This document shows positions 28,105 through 38,839 of a stretch of 64,000 nt of DNA, in pieces. The DNA comes from Stenotrophomonas nitritireducens. Its GTDB lineage: Bacteria > Pseudomonadota > Gammaproteobacteria > Xanthomonadales > Xanthomonadaceae. The translations under genes and the position numbers were made by a program. Positions within the stretch are counted from its first letter, which is position 1. Each line of letters opens with the position of its first letter. The notes beneath the pieces are model-generated. The model saw nothing but the letters and a program-made list of their open reading frames with translations, made no database searches and was not told where the DNA came from. The stretch lies in assembly GCF_001700965.1 (NCBI RefSeq), contig NZ_CP016756.1, forward strand, positions 3,338,501-3,402,500, written 5' to 3'.

Positions 28105-29856
28105 ATGTTCCTGTTGGTATTGGCCTACCTCGGCGGCGTACTCACCCTGCTCAGCCCCTGCATCCTGCCGGTGCTGCCGTTCGTGTTCGCGCGCGCCGAC
28201 CGACCGTTCCTGCGCAGCGGGCTGCCTTTGCTGGTCGGCATGGCGTTTATGTTCGCGGTGGTCGCCAGCCTGGCGGCGGTGGGCAGCCAGTGGGTTGCGC
28301 AGGCCAACCAGATCGGGCGCTGGATCGCGCTGGTGGTGATGGCGCTGTTCGCGTTGGCACTGCTGTGGCCGGCCTTGGCCGATCGCCTGCTGGCGCCGCT
28401 GCAGCGCGCGGGTGCGCGGCTGGGCGCCGCGGCCGACGCGGGGCAGGGCGGCGTGCTGAGTTCGCTGCTGATCGGCGTAGCCACCGGCCTGCTGTGGGCG
28501 CCGTGCGCGGGGCCGATCCTGGGCCTGATCCTGACTGGCGCTGCCCTGCAGGGCGCCAATGTGGGCACCACCGGTTTGCTGCTGGCTTATGCGCTGGGTG
28601 CGGCGACCTCGCTGGCGCTGGCGGTGTGGATAGGCGGGCGCGTGTTCACCGCCTTGAAGCAGCGGCTGGGGGTGGGCGAGTGGATCCGGCGCGGCCTGGG
28701 TATCGCGGCCTTGTTGGCGGTGGTGGCCATTGCGATGGGTTGGGATACCGGCCTGCTGACGCGGCTGTCGACGGTCAGCACGGCAAGGCTGGAACAGCGG
28801 TTGCTGGACGTGCTGCCCACGCAGCAGCCGGCGGCAGGCGCGGCGATGATGATGTCCGCCGGCGATGCCGGTAGCGGAGCGCTGCCGGTAGAAGGGCAGA
28901 TGCCCTCGCTGGCCGGCGCCACCGGCTGGCTCAACAGTCCGCCGCTGGATGCGGGGCAACTGCGCGGCAAGGTGGTGCTGGTCGATTTCTGGACCTACTC
29001 CTGCATCAACTGCCTGCGCGCCATGCCCTATGTGCGCGACTGGGCCGAACGCTACAAGGATCATGGGCTGGTGGTGATCGGCGTGCATGCGCCGGAATTC
29101 GCCTTCGAGCGCGGCCTTGGCAATGTGCAGCGCGCGGTCGCTGATCTGAAGGTCACTTATCCGGTCGCCATCGACAATGATTTTGCGATCTGGCGCGGCT
29201 TCAACAACCAGTATTGGCCGGCGCATTACTTCATCGATGCGCAGGGCCGCATCCGCGCCCATCACTTCGGCGAAGGCAACTACGCGCAGTCCGAACAGAT
29301 CATCCGCCAGTTGCTGCGCGAGGCCGGCAACAGTCTGCCGGGTGACGCGGCACCGGCAACGCGCATGGCCGACAGGGGCGTTGAGCGCCAGGCCGACATG
29401 GACAGCCTGAAATCACCGGAAACCTATATCGGCCATGCCCGCGCCGAGCACTTCACTTCGCCCGGCGGCATCCAGCCGGGGCGCACCGCCGAGTACAGCC
29501 TGCCGAGCCGGTTGCAGCTGAACCAATGGGCGCTGGCCGGGCATTGGACGGTGGGGGCCGAGGATGCGCAGCTGGAGCAGGGCGGTGGCCGCATTGCCTT
29601 CCGCTTTCATGCCCGTGACCTGCACCTGGTACTGGCGCCGCAGGATCCGGCGCGGCCGGTGCGCTTCCGCGTGCGCATCGATGGCCAGCCACCGCAGGCC
29701 GCAGCGGGCAGTGATGTGTCGGCGCAGGGCGAAGGCGTGGTGGATCAGAACCGCCTGTACCAGTTGATCCGTCAGGACGGCGAGGTGCGCGAACGGACGT
29801 TCGAGATCGAGTTCCTCGATCCGGGTGTGCGCGCCTATGCCTTCACGTTTGGTTGA
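28105..29856 (+). CDS. CcdA-thioredoxin fusion, DipZ-like
   Basis: Predicted to carry electrons from cytoplasmic thioredoxin across the membrane to envelope reductases. It has 583 residues. CcdA/DsbD-type membrane domain (about 1-215) has SPCILPVLP (Cys19) and APCAGP (Cys134); a TlpA-like thioredoxin domain has SCINC (Cys300, Cys303) plus WPAHYFID; a C-terminal beta-rich domain (about 430-583) resembles that of mycobacterial DipZ. It lies between msrB (33-base gap) and msrA (16-base gap), so MsrB and MsrA are its likely clients. Confidence 0.9.
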   Translation: MFLLVLAYLGGVLTLLSPCILPVLPFVFARADRPFLRSGLPLLVGMAFMFAVVASLAAVGSQWVAQANQIGRWIALVVMALFALALLWPALADRLLAPLQRAGARLGAAADAGQGGVLSSLLIGVATGLLWAPCAGPILGLILTGAALQGANVGTTGLLLAYALGAATSLALAVWIGGRVFTALKQRLGVGEWIRRGLGIAALLAVVAIAMGWDTGLLTRLSTVSTARLEQRLLDVLPTQQPAAGAAMMMSAGDAGSGALPVEGQMPSLAGATGWLNSPPLDAGQLRGKVVLVDFWTYSCINCLRAMPYVRDWAERYKDHGLVVIGVHAPEFAFERGLGNVQRAVADLKVTYPVAIDNDFAIWRGFNNQYWPAHYFIDAQGRIRAHHFGEGNYAQSEQIIRQLLREAGNSLPGDAAPATRMADRGVERQADMDSLKSPETYIGHARAEHFTSPGGIQPGRTAEYSLPSRLQLNQWALAGHWTVGAEDAQLEQGGGRIAFRFHARDLHLVLAPQDPARPVRFRVRIDGQPPQAAAGSDVSAQGEGVVDQNRLYQLIRQDGEVRERTFEIEFLDPGVRAYAFTFG

Positions 29857-29872
29857 ACACAGGAGAGCCGAG

Positions 29873-30607
29873 ATGAAGATCGCCATGGACAAACTTGTTG
29901 CCGGCAGCATCGCGGTGCTGATTGCCGGGGCGCTGCTGGTCGCCGGATTCGGCATGGACCGTAGCGCGCAGGCGGCACCGGTGGCGCTGCACGTGCCGGC
30001 CCCGACCGGTGCGGCCGATCTGCAGCAGGCCGGCGTCAAACAGGCGCGGGTGGTGTTTGCCGGCGGCTGCTTCTGGGGTGTGCAGGGCGTGTTCCAGCAC
30101 ATCAAGGGCGTGGACAACGCGGTGTCCGGCTATATCGGTGGCAGTGCAGCCGATGCCAGCTATGCGCGCGTCAGTGGCGGCGGTACCGGCCATGCCGAGG
30201 CGGTGCAGGTGTCCTACGATCCCTCGCAGGTCAGTTACGGGCAGTTGCTGCAGGTGTTCTTCTCGGTGGTGCATGACCCCACCCAGCTCAACCGCCAGGG
30301 CCCGGACCATGGCAGCCAATACCGTTCGGCCATCTATGCCGATGACGCTGCGCAGCGCGATGCCGCCCGCGCCTATATCGCCCAGCTGCAGCGCAGTGCG
30401 GTGTTCGCGGCGCCGCTGGTCACCCGGGTTGACGGCGGCAAGGCCTTCCATGCGGCCGAGGGTTACCACCAGAACTACCTGACGCTGCACCCCGAGTCGG
30501 CCTATATCCGGATCAATGACCTGCCCAAGGTGGCTGCCTTGAAGCAGCAGTACCCGGCCTTGTACCGCGAGCAGCCGCGTCTGGTCATGACCTTGTCGGC
30601 GCGCTAG
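29873..30607 (+). CDS. msrA: Exported methionine-S-sulfoxide reductase
   Basis: Reduces the S isomer of methionine sulfoxide. It has 244 residues, longer than cytosolic MsrA because of an N-terminal signal or anchor (about residues 8-35, ending near AQAAP). Catalytic Cys66 is in GGCFWGVQG; GHAEAVQVSYDP, DHGSQYRSAIY and EGYHQNYL are also canonical. Start 29873 has AGGAGA 6 bases upstream. Last gene of the operon. Confidence 0.94.
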   Translation: MKIAMDKLVAGSIAVLIAGALLVAGFGMDRSAQAAPVALHVPAPTGAADLQQAGVKQARVVFAGGCFWGVQGVFQHIKGVDNAVSGYIGGSAADASYARVSGGGTGHAEAVQVSYDPSQVSYGQLLQVFFSVVHDPTQLNRQGPDHGSQYRSAIYADDAAQRDAARAYIAQLQRSAVFAAPLVTRVDGGKAFHAAEGYHQNYLTLHPESAYIRINDLPKVAALKQQYPALYREQPRLVMTLSAR

Positions 30608-30627
30608 TTGCGGTGCCGCCAAAACGC

Positions 30628-30666
30628 AACGGGCCGCCGGTCATGCAACCGGCGGCCCGTTCGTTT
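30628..30666 (+). terminator. Terminator shared by msrA and gst
   Basis: Perfect 14-bp stem AACGGGCCGCCGGT / ACCGGCGGCCCGTT with loop CATGCA, followed by CGTTT; it lies between convergent genes and could serve both. Confidence 0.85.
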
Positions 30667-30685
30667 CAGGCGTAAAGCAGGGGGA

Positions 30686-31303
30686 TCAGCTCAGCCCTTC
30701 GGCCTTCATGGCCGCCTGCACGGCCGGGTCGGCCTGCATGCGCTGCTCGAAGCGGTCCAGTGCGTCCATGTCGGCAAGATCGAGCTTCAGGCCGCGCGCC
30801 CAGCGCAGGGTCACGAAGGTGTAGGCATCGGCAATGGAAGCGCGCGGGGTGCCGCCCAGCCAGTCCACCAGGGCCAGGCGATCGTTGATGCGCTGGTACA
30901 GCGTCTTCAGCTTCTGGCGCGAGTGTTCCTGGGTACGGGCGATGACCGCTTCGTCTTCCAGGTACTTGGTCGCGCCGAAGATCGGGAAGTAGGTGGGGTG
31001 CAGGTCGGCGTTGACGAAGGACAACCAGCGGTTGACCTCGGCGCGGGTGCGCGGGTCGCTGCCGCCGTCCAGCCCGGAGGCCGGTGCCTTGTCGCAGATG
31101 TAATGCAGGATGGCGGCGTTCTGGGTCAGCACCCAGCCATCGTCTTCCAGCACAGGTACGGCGCCGGCCGGGTTCATCTTCAGGTACTCGGGCGACTTCA
31201 TCGTGGCGTGGTCCACGATCTGCACATCGAACTTCAGGCCCGACCAGATCAGGGCGATATGGTCGGCCAGCGAACAGGCGCCGGGCTTGCTGTAGAGCTT
31301 CAT
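30686..31303 (-). CDS. Glutathione S-transferase, beta-class-like
   Basis: Conjugates glutathione or reduces disulfides; cytoplasmic. It has 205 residues, with an N-terminal thioredoxin-like domain MKLYSKPGACSLADHI whose Cys10 matches the active cysteine of bacterial beta-class enzymes, NPAGAVPVLEDDG (cis-Pro) and a helical C-terminal domain with SIADAYTFVTL. Converges with msrA. The substrate is unknown. Confidence 0.9.
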   Translation of the reverse strand: MKLYSKPGACSLADHIALIWSGLKFDVQIVDHATMKSPEYLKMNPAGAVPVLEDDGWVLTQNAAILHYICDKAPASGLDGGSDPRTRAEVNRWLSFVNADLHPTYFPIFGATKYLEDEAVIARTQEHSRQKLKTLYQRINDRLALVDWLGGTPRASIADAYTFVTLRWARGLKLDLADMDALDRFEQRMQADPAVQAAMKAEGLS

Positions 31304-31417
31304 CGGAGGGCCCCCTCGGGGTGTTGAGACCCCGACATTATCGCCACAAGCGTGTTGCTCAGTGTGCAGGCAGGTAGCAGACAGCTGGCGTGCCGCTGCG
31401 GCAGGCCTTCAGCCGGC

Positions 31418-31876
31418 TCAGGAAGCGCGCGGCTTCAGCGACTGCACCTTATAGAAGGTATGCCCGCCGATTGTGGCCACCTGGTAGGCATTGCGCCAGC
31501 TCGGGCTGGCGATGGCGTGGGCGGCGAAGTGGCTGGCGCCGGGCACGATCTCCTTGCGCTGGCCATTGGGCAGGGCCCAGTTGCGCTCGGCGGCAAAGGC
31601 TACGTCGACGGCTTCGGCCCAGGCATCGTTGTTGCGCAGCTGGGTGCCGGGGGCGACCAGGGTCGGGGCGAACTGCTTGCGGGCGGTGACCACCTGACAC
31701 ATCGAGTCGCCCCACAGGCCACTGTCCAGCCGCCGCAGGGCGACTTCGGCCACGGCCTGCTGGCCGCGCAGGGTCTGGTCGCGGGCTTCCAGGTATACGG
31801 TCGTGCTCAGGCACAACGAATCGGCTGCAGGTTGCGGCAACATCTGCGACAACCAAAGAATCCAAGCCAGTTTCAT
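31418..31876 (-). CDS. SleB-domain cell wall hydrolase
   Basis: Predicted peptidoglycan hydrolase, 152 residues. A short hydrophobic N terminus (LAWILWLSQMLPQPAA) may be a signal peptide. The SleB-like domain has TVYLEARDQ (presumed catalytic Glu), GQQAVAEVALRR and GASHFAAH; family members in Gram-negative bacteria often act in cell-wall remodelling. Both genes on the minus strand around it are unrelated. Confidence 0.82.
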   Translation of the reverse strand: MKLAWILWLSQMLPQPAADSLCLSTTVYLEARDQTLRGQQAVAEVALRRLDSGLWGDSMCQVVTARKQFAPTLVAPGTQLRNNDAWAEAVDVAFAAERNWALPNGQRKEIVPGASHFAAHAIASPSWRNAYQVATIGGHTFYKVQSLKPRAS

Positions 31877-32443
31877 AAATCTCCTTGCTCCGTGTGGGCC
31901 GCAGCCGCCCTGCCTCCCTCAAGGGAGCCGGACAACACTGCGACTTGGCGTTATGGGGAGGCGGCCGTGGCATCGGGGCCGCCCCGTGGGCAGCCCCAAT
32001 AGATTGTGGGAGGGCTGCGCCTTGCTCACCAGAACTGGTGGGTGAGCGGAAGTTGGCGCAAGGTAGGGGGCGAACCCAAAACTCATCCTGAACAGTGATT
32101 GTTGACATTCAGGTTTGTTGCCCGGGTCTTTTTTGGCTCGGGTACGCGCATTCAGGTTTTTGAGGGCACACCGTCGAGCCGATTCGAGGCCGCGTTGATC
32201 ACGTCCTGATGGCTGGAATAGTGGGATCTGCATCCCGTTTTTTTGCGAATTGCATCCGCGTCGAGCGCATTGAAGCCGGCCGCATCACGTTTCATTTCCT
32301 CGGCCGCCATGCCGGCAAAGTTTTGCCGAGCACCGGTAGCCCGGGTAAGCGCAGCGCACCCGGGATTGCATGCTGGTCTTTCAGTCGGACACGTTGGCCG
32401 ATCATCCCGGGTGCGCTGCGCTTACCCGCTTCTGCTGCCTTGT
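31877..32443. other. Long intergenic stretch with inverted repeats
   Basis: 567 bases without a supported gene. It holds a hairpin GCTCACC / GGTGAGC near 32025-32047, the direct repeat CATTCAGGTTT near 32107 and 32149, a T6 run near 32129, and a large inverted repeat (separate entry). Short frames here look like decayed sequence; nothing resembles a known protein. Confidence 0.5.
32336..32429. repeat. Inverted repeat pair, GCGCAGCGCACCCGGG type
   Basis: GTAGCCCGGGTAAGCGCAGC... (32336-32364) and its inverted copy (32406-32429) share about 22 bases with one mismatch and are separated by 41 bases. It carries GTAG at its left edge like family A but the palindrome is different. It lies downstream of fadH and may end that transcript. 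Confidence 0.75.
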
Positions 32444-34528
<2,085 letters not shown>

Positions 34529-34636
34529 TCAATGCTTGCCCTCGCACTGACGTGTCCGTGATGAGGCAAATGGATTGCAGCGTCATTACAATGCGCCACC
34601 GCCGCCTGGCAACGGACTGTCTGTCGTGGAATTCCC

Positions 34637-36697
34637 ATGTCTGTAACAACCTCGCATGTTCTTCGCGCCACCGGCGCAGACCGCGCAACGCGCCTGTTGC
34701 CCCAGTTGTGGTTGCTGGTGGCGGGCATGGTCGTGCTCGGCGGACTGGCCCGCATCTTCCTGTGGTGGGATTACGCCGGCAGCGACCGCGGTCTGGAGCT
34801 GTTGTGGCCGGCGCTGGCGCGCGGGCTGCGTTATGACCTGGTAGCCGGGGCTATCGCCGCCAGCCTGGTCGGTTTGTCGATGATGCCGGTCTGGCTCAGC
34901 GGCCGGCGTGAAACGGCGGTGCGGCTGGCGCAATGGCTGTCGCTGGCGCTGCTGATGGTGTTCGCCGTGCTTTCGGTGTGCGAACACTTCTATTACGGGT
35001 TCTACAAGACGCGGTTCGATCCCATCGTGTTCGGCATGTTCGAGGACGACACCGGCGCGATCCTGGAGACAGTGTGGGATGACTACCCGGTGGTCTGGGG
35101 CGTGCTCGGCCTGTTGCTGGTCACCGCGCTGCTGCGCTGGGCCCTGCCGCGCGCCGGTGGCTGGCTGGCGCTGCGTTGGCCGCGTGGTTCGGGCACCTGG
35201 GGGAGGGTGTTGTTGCTGCTGCTGCAATGCGTGCTGCTGCTTCTGCTGGCGCGTGGCAGTGTCGGCAGCTTCCCGCTGATACGGCGTGACGTCACGGTCT
35301 CGGCCGACCCGTTCGTCAATGCGCTGGTACTCAACGCGCCGCTGACGCTGTACCGCGCGGCGCGCACCCGCGCCAATGAAACCGAGATTGGCGATGACCC
35401 GCTGGTCGGCCTGAAGCAGCTCGGGTTCAAGGATCTCGCCGAAGCTGCCAGCGCGGCCGGCCTGGGCGCTGCCGGTCCGCAACAGGTAGAGGCGGCGTTG
35501 TTCGCGCAGGCACCGGGGCAGCCGCGCGCGCTGGCCCAGTCGCCGCACGTGGTGCTGGGCCTGATGGAGTCGTTCGGGCAGGACCTGCTGTACACCGACG
35601 GCCCCGAAAACGACATGCTCGGCCGTCTGCGTGGCGAGCTGCCCACCGGGCAGCGTTTCGAAAACTTCATCGCCGGCCAGAACGGCACGCATCCGACCCT
35701 GGAAAACCTGCTGCTGGGCACCCCGATCACGCCGCTCACGCGTGGTCGCAACGCACGGCTGGCGTTCGATACCGCCGCGGCCTTGCCGTTCCAGCGGGCC
35801 GGCTACCGCACCGTCTTCATCTACGGAGGCGGCAGCGACTGGCGTGATATCGGCACCGCACTTAGCCACCAGGGGTTTGACCGGGTCTATGACGCGCGCG
35901 ACATCAAACAGCGGTTTGGCCAGGCCCGTGGCACCGAGTGGGGGTTGTACGACGGCTGGCTGTTCCGCTTTGCCGAACAACTGCTGAGCGAGGCTGACGC
36001 CCGTGGTGAACGCCTGTTCCTGGTGATGCTGACCACCAGCAACCACCCGCCACACACGCTGGATACGCCACGCCAGACGTACCCGTTGGATCCCGCCGCG
36101 CTGGGGCCGCGCGCGGAGACCGACCAGGTGCAGCTGCGGCGCATGTTGGCCACCTATCAATACCAGGCCGATGAGCTGGGCGGTTTCCTGCAGCAGCTGC
36201 GCCAGCAGCCGCTGGGCGAACGCACCATCGTGGCTGTGTCCGGCGACCACAACCTGCGCTCGCATTACCGCTACGACCTGCCGGCCGAGCAGGTGGACGT
36301 GGACCGCGTGTTCGCGTGGATGCGGGTGCCAGCGGCCTATGTGCCCAGCGCCAGCGCTCCGGATGCCACGGCCTTCGCCGGTCATGCGGATCTGGTGCCG
36401 ACACTGGTGGAGCTGGCCCTGCCGGGACAGCGTTATTTCAGAACCGGGCGCAACCTGTGGCAGGCCGCGCCCGATGGCGGCCAGGCCCTGGCCCAGTACG
36501 AACGCATGTATACGCGCGCTGGCTTGCTGGTTCCCCTGCACAAACCGCAACTGCACCGCTGGCGCGACTCCCGCCATCTGGAGGTGCAGGGTGTTGCGCC
36601 GGATGCGGCCAGCGCGGCGCAGGCGCGGCAGGCCGCAGCGTGGGTTGCATTGCGTGACTGGCATATCCGCCAGCAGGTACTGCGCAGCCGCCGCTGA
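34637..36697 (+). CDS. LTA-synthase-like sulfatase-family membrane enzyme
   Basis: Predicted to transfer phosphoglycerol (or a similar group) outside the membrane. It has 686 residues: five membrane helices (about 25-210), then an extracytoplasmic alkaline-phosphatase-type domain. MESFG (Glu311) and NGTHPTLENLL (Thr351, the expected nucleophile) match the LtaS/OpgB metal site, and a later SGDHNLRSHY adds metal ligands. Gram-negative bacteria lack lipoteichoic acid, so periplasmic glucans or lipids are more likely acceptors. Start ATG 34637. Confidence 0.85.
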   Translation: MSVTTSHVLRATGADRATRLLPQLWLLVAGMVVLGGLARIFLWWDYAGSDRGLELLWPALARGLRYDLVAGAIAASLVGLSMMPVWLSGRRETAVRLAQWLSLALLMVFAVLSVCEHFYYGFYKTRFDPIVFGMFEDDTGAILETVWDDYPVVWGVLGLLLVTALLRWALPRAGGWLALRWPRGSGTWGRVLLLLLQCVLLLLLARGSVGSFPLIRRDVTVSADPFVNALVLNAPLTLYRAARTRANETEIGDDPLVGLKQLGFKDLAEAASAAGLGAAGPQQVEAALFAQAPGQPRALAQSPHVVLGLMESFGQDLLYTDGPENDMLGRLRGELPTGQRFENFIAGQNGTHPTLENLLLGTPITPLTRGRNARLAFDTAAALPFQRAGYRTVFIYGGGSDWRDIGTALSHQGFDRVYDARDIKQRFGQARGTEWGLYDGWLFRFAEQLLSEADARGERLFLVMLTTSNHPPHTLDTPRQTYPLDPAALGPRAETDQVQLRRMLATYQYQADELGGFLQQLRQQPLGERTIVAVSGDHNLRSHYRYDLPAEQVDVDRVFAWMRVPAAYVPSASAPDATAFAGHADLVPTLVELALPGQRYFRTGRNLWQAAPDGGQALAQYERMYTRAGLLVPLHKPQLHRWRDSRHLEVQGVAPDAASAAQARQAAAWVALRDWHIRQQVLRSRR

Positions 36698-36724
36698 CGG
36701 CGTCTGGGCCGCCGCCCGGCCAGC

Positions 36725-37342
36725 TCAACGGCCAGAGGCGGCCATCACCGGCCGGCGCTGGCGATCAAACAAGGGCAGGGTGATGCCGCACAGCGGCCCG
36801 ATCAGCAGGGCGAAGGCCAGCGTGCCCCAGCCGACATTGCCGCCCAGGGCCCAGCCCACTGCCAGCGCGCAGGCTTCGATCAGGCTGCGTACCTTCCAGA
36901 TCGCCCAGCCGGTGCGGGCGTGCAGGCCGGTCATCAGCCCGTCGCGCGGGCCGGGGCCAAAGCGCGCGCCGATGTAGAGCCCGGTGGCGACGGCCAGCAA
37001 CCCCAGGCCGGCCGCGAACAGCAGCAGTTGTGAAGGCAGCCCATGCGCGGCTGGCAGCAGATTCAGCCCCAGCTGGGCGCTGGGGCCGATCAGCAGCACG
37101 TTGAGTACCGTACCCACGCCGGGTTTCTGCCGCAGCGGCAGCCACATCAGCAGCACGCAGACACCCACGATGTTGGTGACCAGGCCGAAGCTCCAGCCGC
37201 TGCGCAGGGCCACGCCTTGGCTCAGCACATCCCAGGGCGCGATGCCGATGCCGGCGCGGATCATCAGCGACGCGGCAATGCCATACAGGAACAGGCCCAG
37301 CAGCAGCTGCAGCAGGCGTGAGACGAGATTCAAGGACGGCAT
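36725..37342 (-). CDS. YczE/YitT-like membrane protein
   Basis: Integral membrane protein of about 205 residues with five or six hydrophobic segments. The motifs GIGIAPWDVLSQGVALRSG and FGPGPRDGLMTGLHARTG are typical of the YczE/YyaS family, whose function is unknown. The start is uncertain: ATG at 37342 or 37369, neither with a clear ribosome site. It lies 88 bases downstream of the oxidoreductase gene and converges with the LTA-synthase-like gene. Confidence 0.8.
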   Translation of the reverse strand: MPSLNLVSRLLQLLLGLFLYGIAASLMIRAGIGIAPWDVLSQGVALRSGWSFGLVTNIVGVCVLLMWLPLRQKPGVGTVLNVLLIGPSAQLGLNLLPAAHGLPSQLLLFAAGLGLLAVATGLYIGARFGPGPRDGLMTGLHARTGWAIWKVRSLIEACALAVGWALGGNVGWGTLAFALLIGPLCGITLPLFDRQRRPVMAASGR

Positions 37343-37430
37343 GTTGGTCTGATCGAAGCGGCGGGGCATGGCAACCGGAAACTGCGCCGTGGCCACAAGG
37401 CGCGACGGCGCAGGCAGGGCGGGTGTGGCC

Positions 37431-38456
37431 TCAGTCCCAGCCTTCCAGGGCCAGTTTGCCGATGCTGCGCCCGGCTTCCAGCTGGCGATGGGCCTGGCGC
37501 AGATTGGCGGCATTGATGGTGCCCAGGCGCTGGCTCAGGGTGGTGCGCAGTTCGCCGGCGTCGATCAGGCTGGCCGCGCGGGTCAGGATGCGGTGCTGCT
37601 CGATCATGTCGGCGGTACGGAAGCGGGCACGGGTGAACATGAATTCCCAATGGATGCCGATGCATTTGGCCTTGTAAGGGTCACCGATGTGCAGCGGGGC
37701 GGCGGGCTCCACGATCAGGCCGACATGGCCCTGCGGTGCCAGCAGTTCGCCCAGCTGTTGCCAGTACAGGTCGGTATTGGCCAGGTTGAGCGCCGCATCC
37801 ACGGCATGGATGTCCAGCGCCTGCAGCTGGGGCGCCAGCGGCTGGCGGTGATCGATGACGTGGCTGGCGCCCATCTGCAGGCACCACTGCGCGCTCTCCG
37901 GGCGCGAGGCGGTGGCCACCACGGTGAAGCCGGCATGTTGCCCAAGCTGGATGGCCATCGAGCCGACGCCGCCGGCGCCGCCAATCACGAGCAGGGTTTT
38001 GCCTACATTGCGGCGGCCATCCAACTGATACGGCATGCGCTGGAACAGCAGTTCCCATGCGGTGAGCGTGGTCAGCGGCAATGCGGCGGCTTCGGCAAAA
38101 TCCAGTGTGGCCGGCTTGCGCCCGACCAGCCGTTCGTCCACCAGCTGCAGCTGCGCGTTGCAGCCCGGGCGGGTGACATCGCCGGCGTAATACACCTCAT
38201 CGCCGATTTCGAAAGCGGTGACCTGCGGGCCGACCGCAACCACGGTGCCGGCGGCATCAAACCCCAGTACCCGCGGCGGATTCTCTTCGCCGGGTTTCGG
38301 GCCGCGCAGTTTGGTGTCCACCGGGTTGATGGAAACAGCGTGCACCTGAACAAGCAGATCCTGTGCTTGCGGCGGCGCCGGCGCGGGCATTTCCAGATCC
38401 AGCAGCGCGTCGCTGTCGTCAATGGGAAGGTAGCGGGTCAGGCCGATTGCTTTCAT
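37431..38456 (-). CDS. Zinc-free medium-chain oxidoreductase (quinone reductase-like)
   Basis: NAD(P)H-dependent reductase of the medium-chain dehydrogenase superfamily, 341 residues. GroES-like N-terminal domain (residues 1-130) and Rossmann domain with GGAGGVGSMAIQLGQHAG. It lacks the cysteine cluster of structural-zinc alcohol dehydrogenases, so it is closer to quinone or enone reductases (often annotated 'zinc-binding alcohol dehydrogenase family'). Substrate unknown. Confidence 0.85.
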   Translation of the reverse strand: MKAIGLTRYLPIDDSDALLDLEMPAPAPPQAQDLLVQVHAVSINPVDTKLRGPKPGEENPPRVLGFDAAGTVVAVGPQVTAFEIGDEVYYAGDVTRPGCNAQLQLVDERLVGRKPATLDFAEAAALPLTTLTAWELLFQRMPYQLDGRRNVGKTLLVIGGAGGVGSMAIQLGQHAGFTVVATASRPESAQWCLQMGASHVIDHRQPLAPQLQALDIHAVDAALNLANTDLYWQQLGELLAPQGHVGLIVEPAAPLHIGDPYKAKCIGIHWEFMFTRARFRTADMIEQHRILTRAASLIDAGELRTTLSQRLGTINAANLRQAHRQLEAGRSIGKLALEGWD

Positions 38457-38839
38457 GCGGAAAAGTTCCGTAGCGGGGGAGCAAAATCATCATACCCAGC
38501 AAACGGTTCAGCTGGCGGTAACCGGCGGTGCAAGCCCCCATTTATTAAGGGTTTGTCATATTAAAACCAACCGCGCTGCAGCAAATCCCCGGAAGCCTTG
38601 CCATAGCTGGCTCTTGCGTCATTTGATCAAGCTGTATACGTTGCGCCGAGCCGGACACGTAGAGGTCTGGTGGTCGCTTCATTTGTTAGAAGGCTGTTAA
38701 CATCGTCTTCACGGCCGAGCGCATAATGTGCACCGCGATGGCGTGAGGAAACGGCCGTCTTTGAACGCGACGAAGATAATCGCTGTGCTGGACCATGCCT
38801 CTACCGGTTTCATACCCCCGAAACAAGGAGCTGTATTTC
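38457..38839. promoter_or_regulatory. Upstream region of the OmpA gene
   Basis: 383 bases between divergent genes with no supported gene. The best -10 candidate is CATAAT at 38722-38727, with TTAACA at 38697-38702 (spacer 19, rather long). A second A/T-rich site, TTGCGT (38614-38619) with TATACG (38635-38640), has a spacer of 15. The resulting long leader (about 110 bases) ending in AAGGAG (38825-38830) fits a highly expressed, post-transcriptionally regulated outer-membrane protein. Confidence 0.4.

Noticed and set aside
31919..32233. Possible small gene on the minus strand between the SleB gene and fadH
   Set aside because: No ribosome site, low-complexity composition, and overlap with hairpins; no recognisable family.
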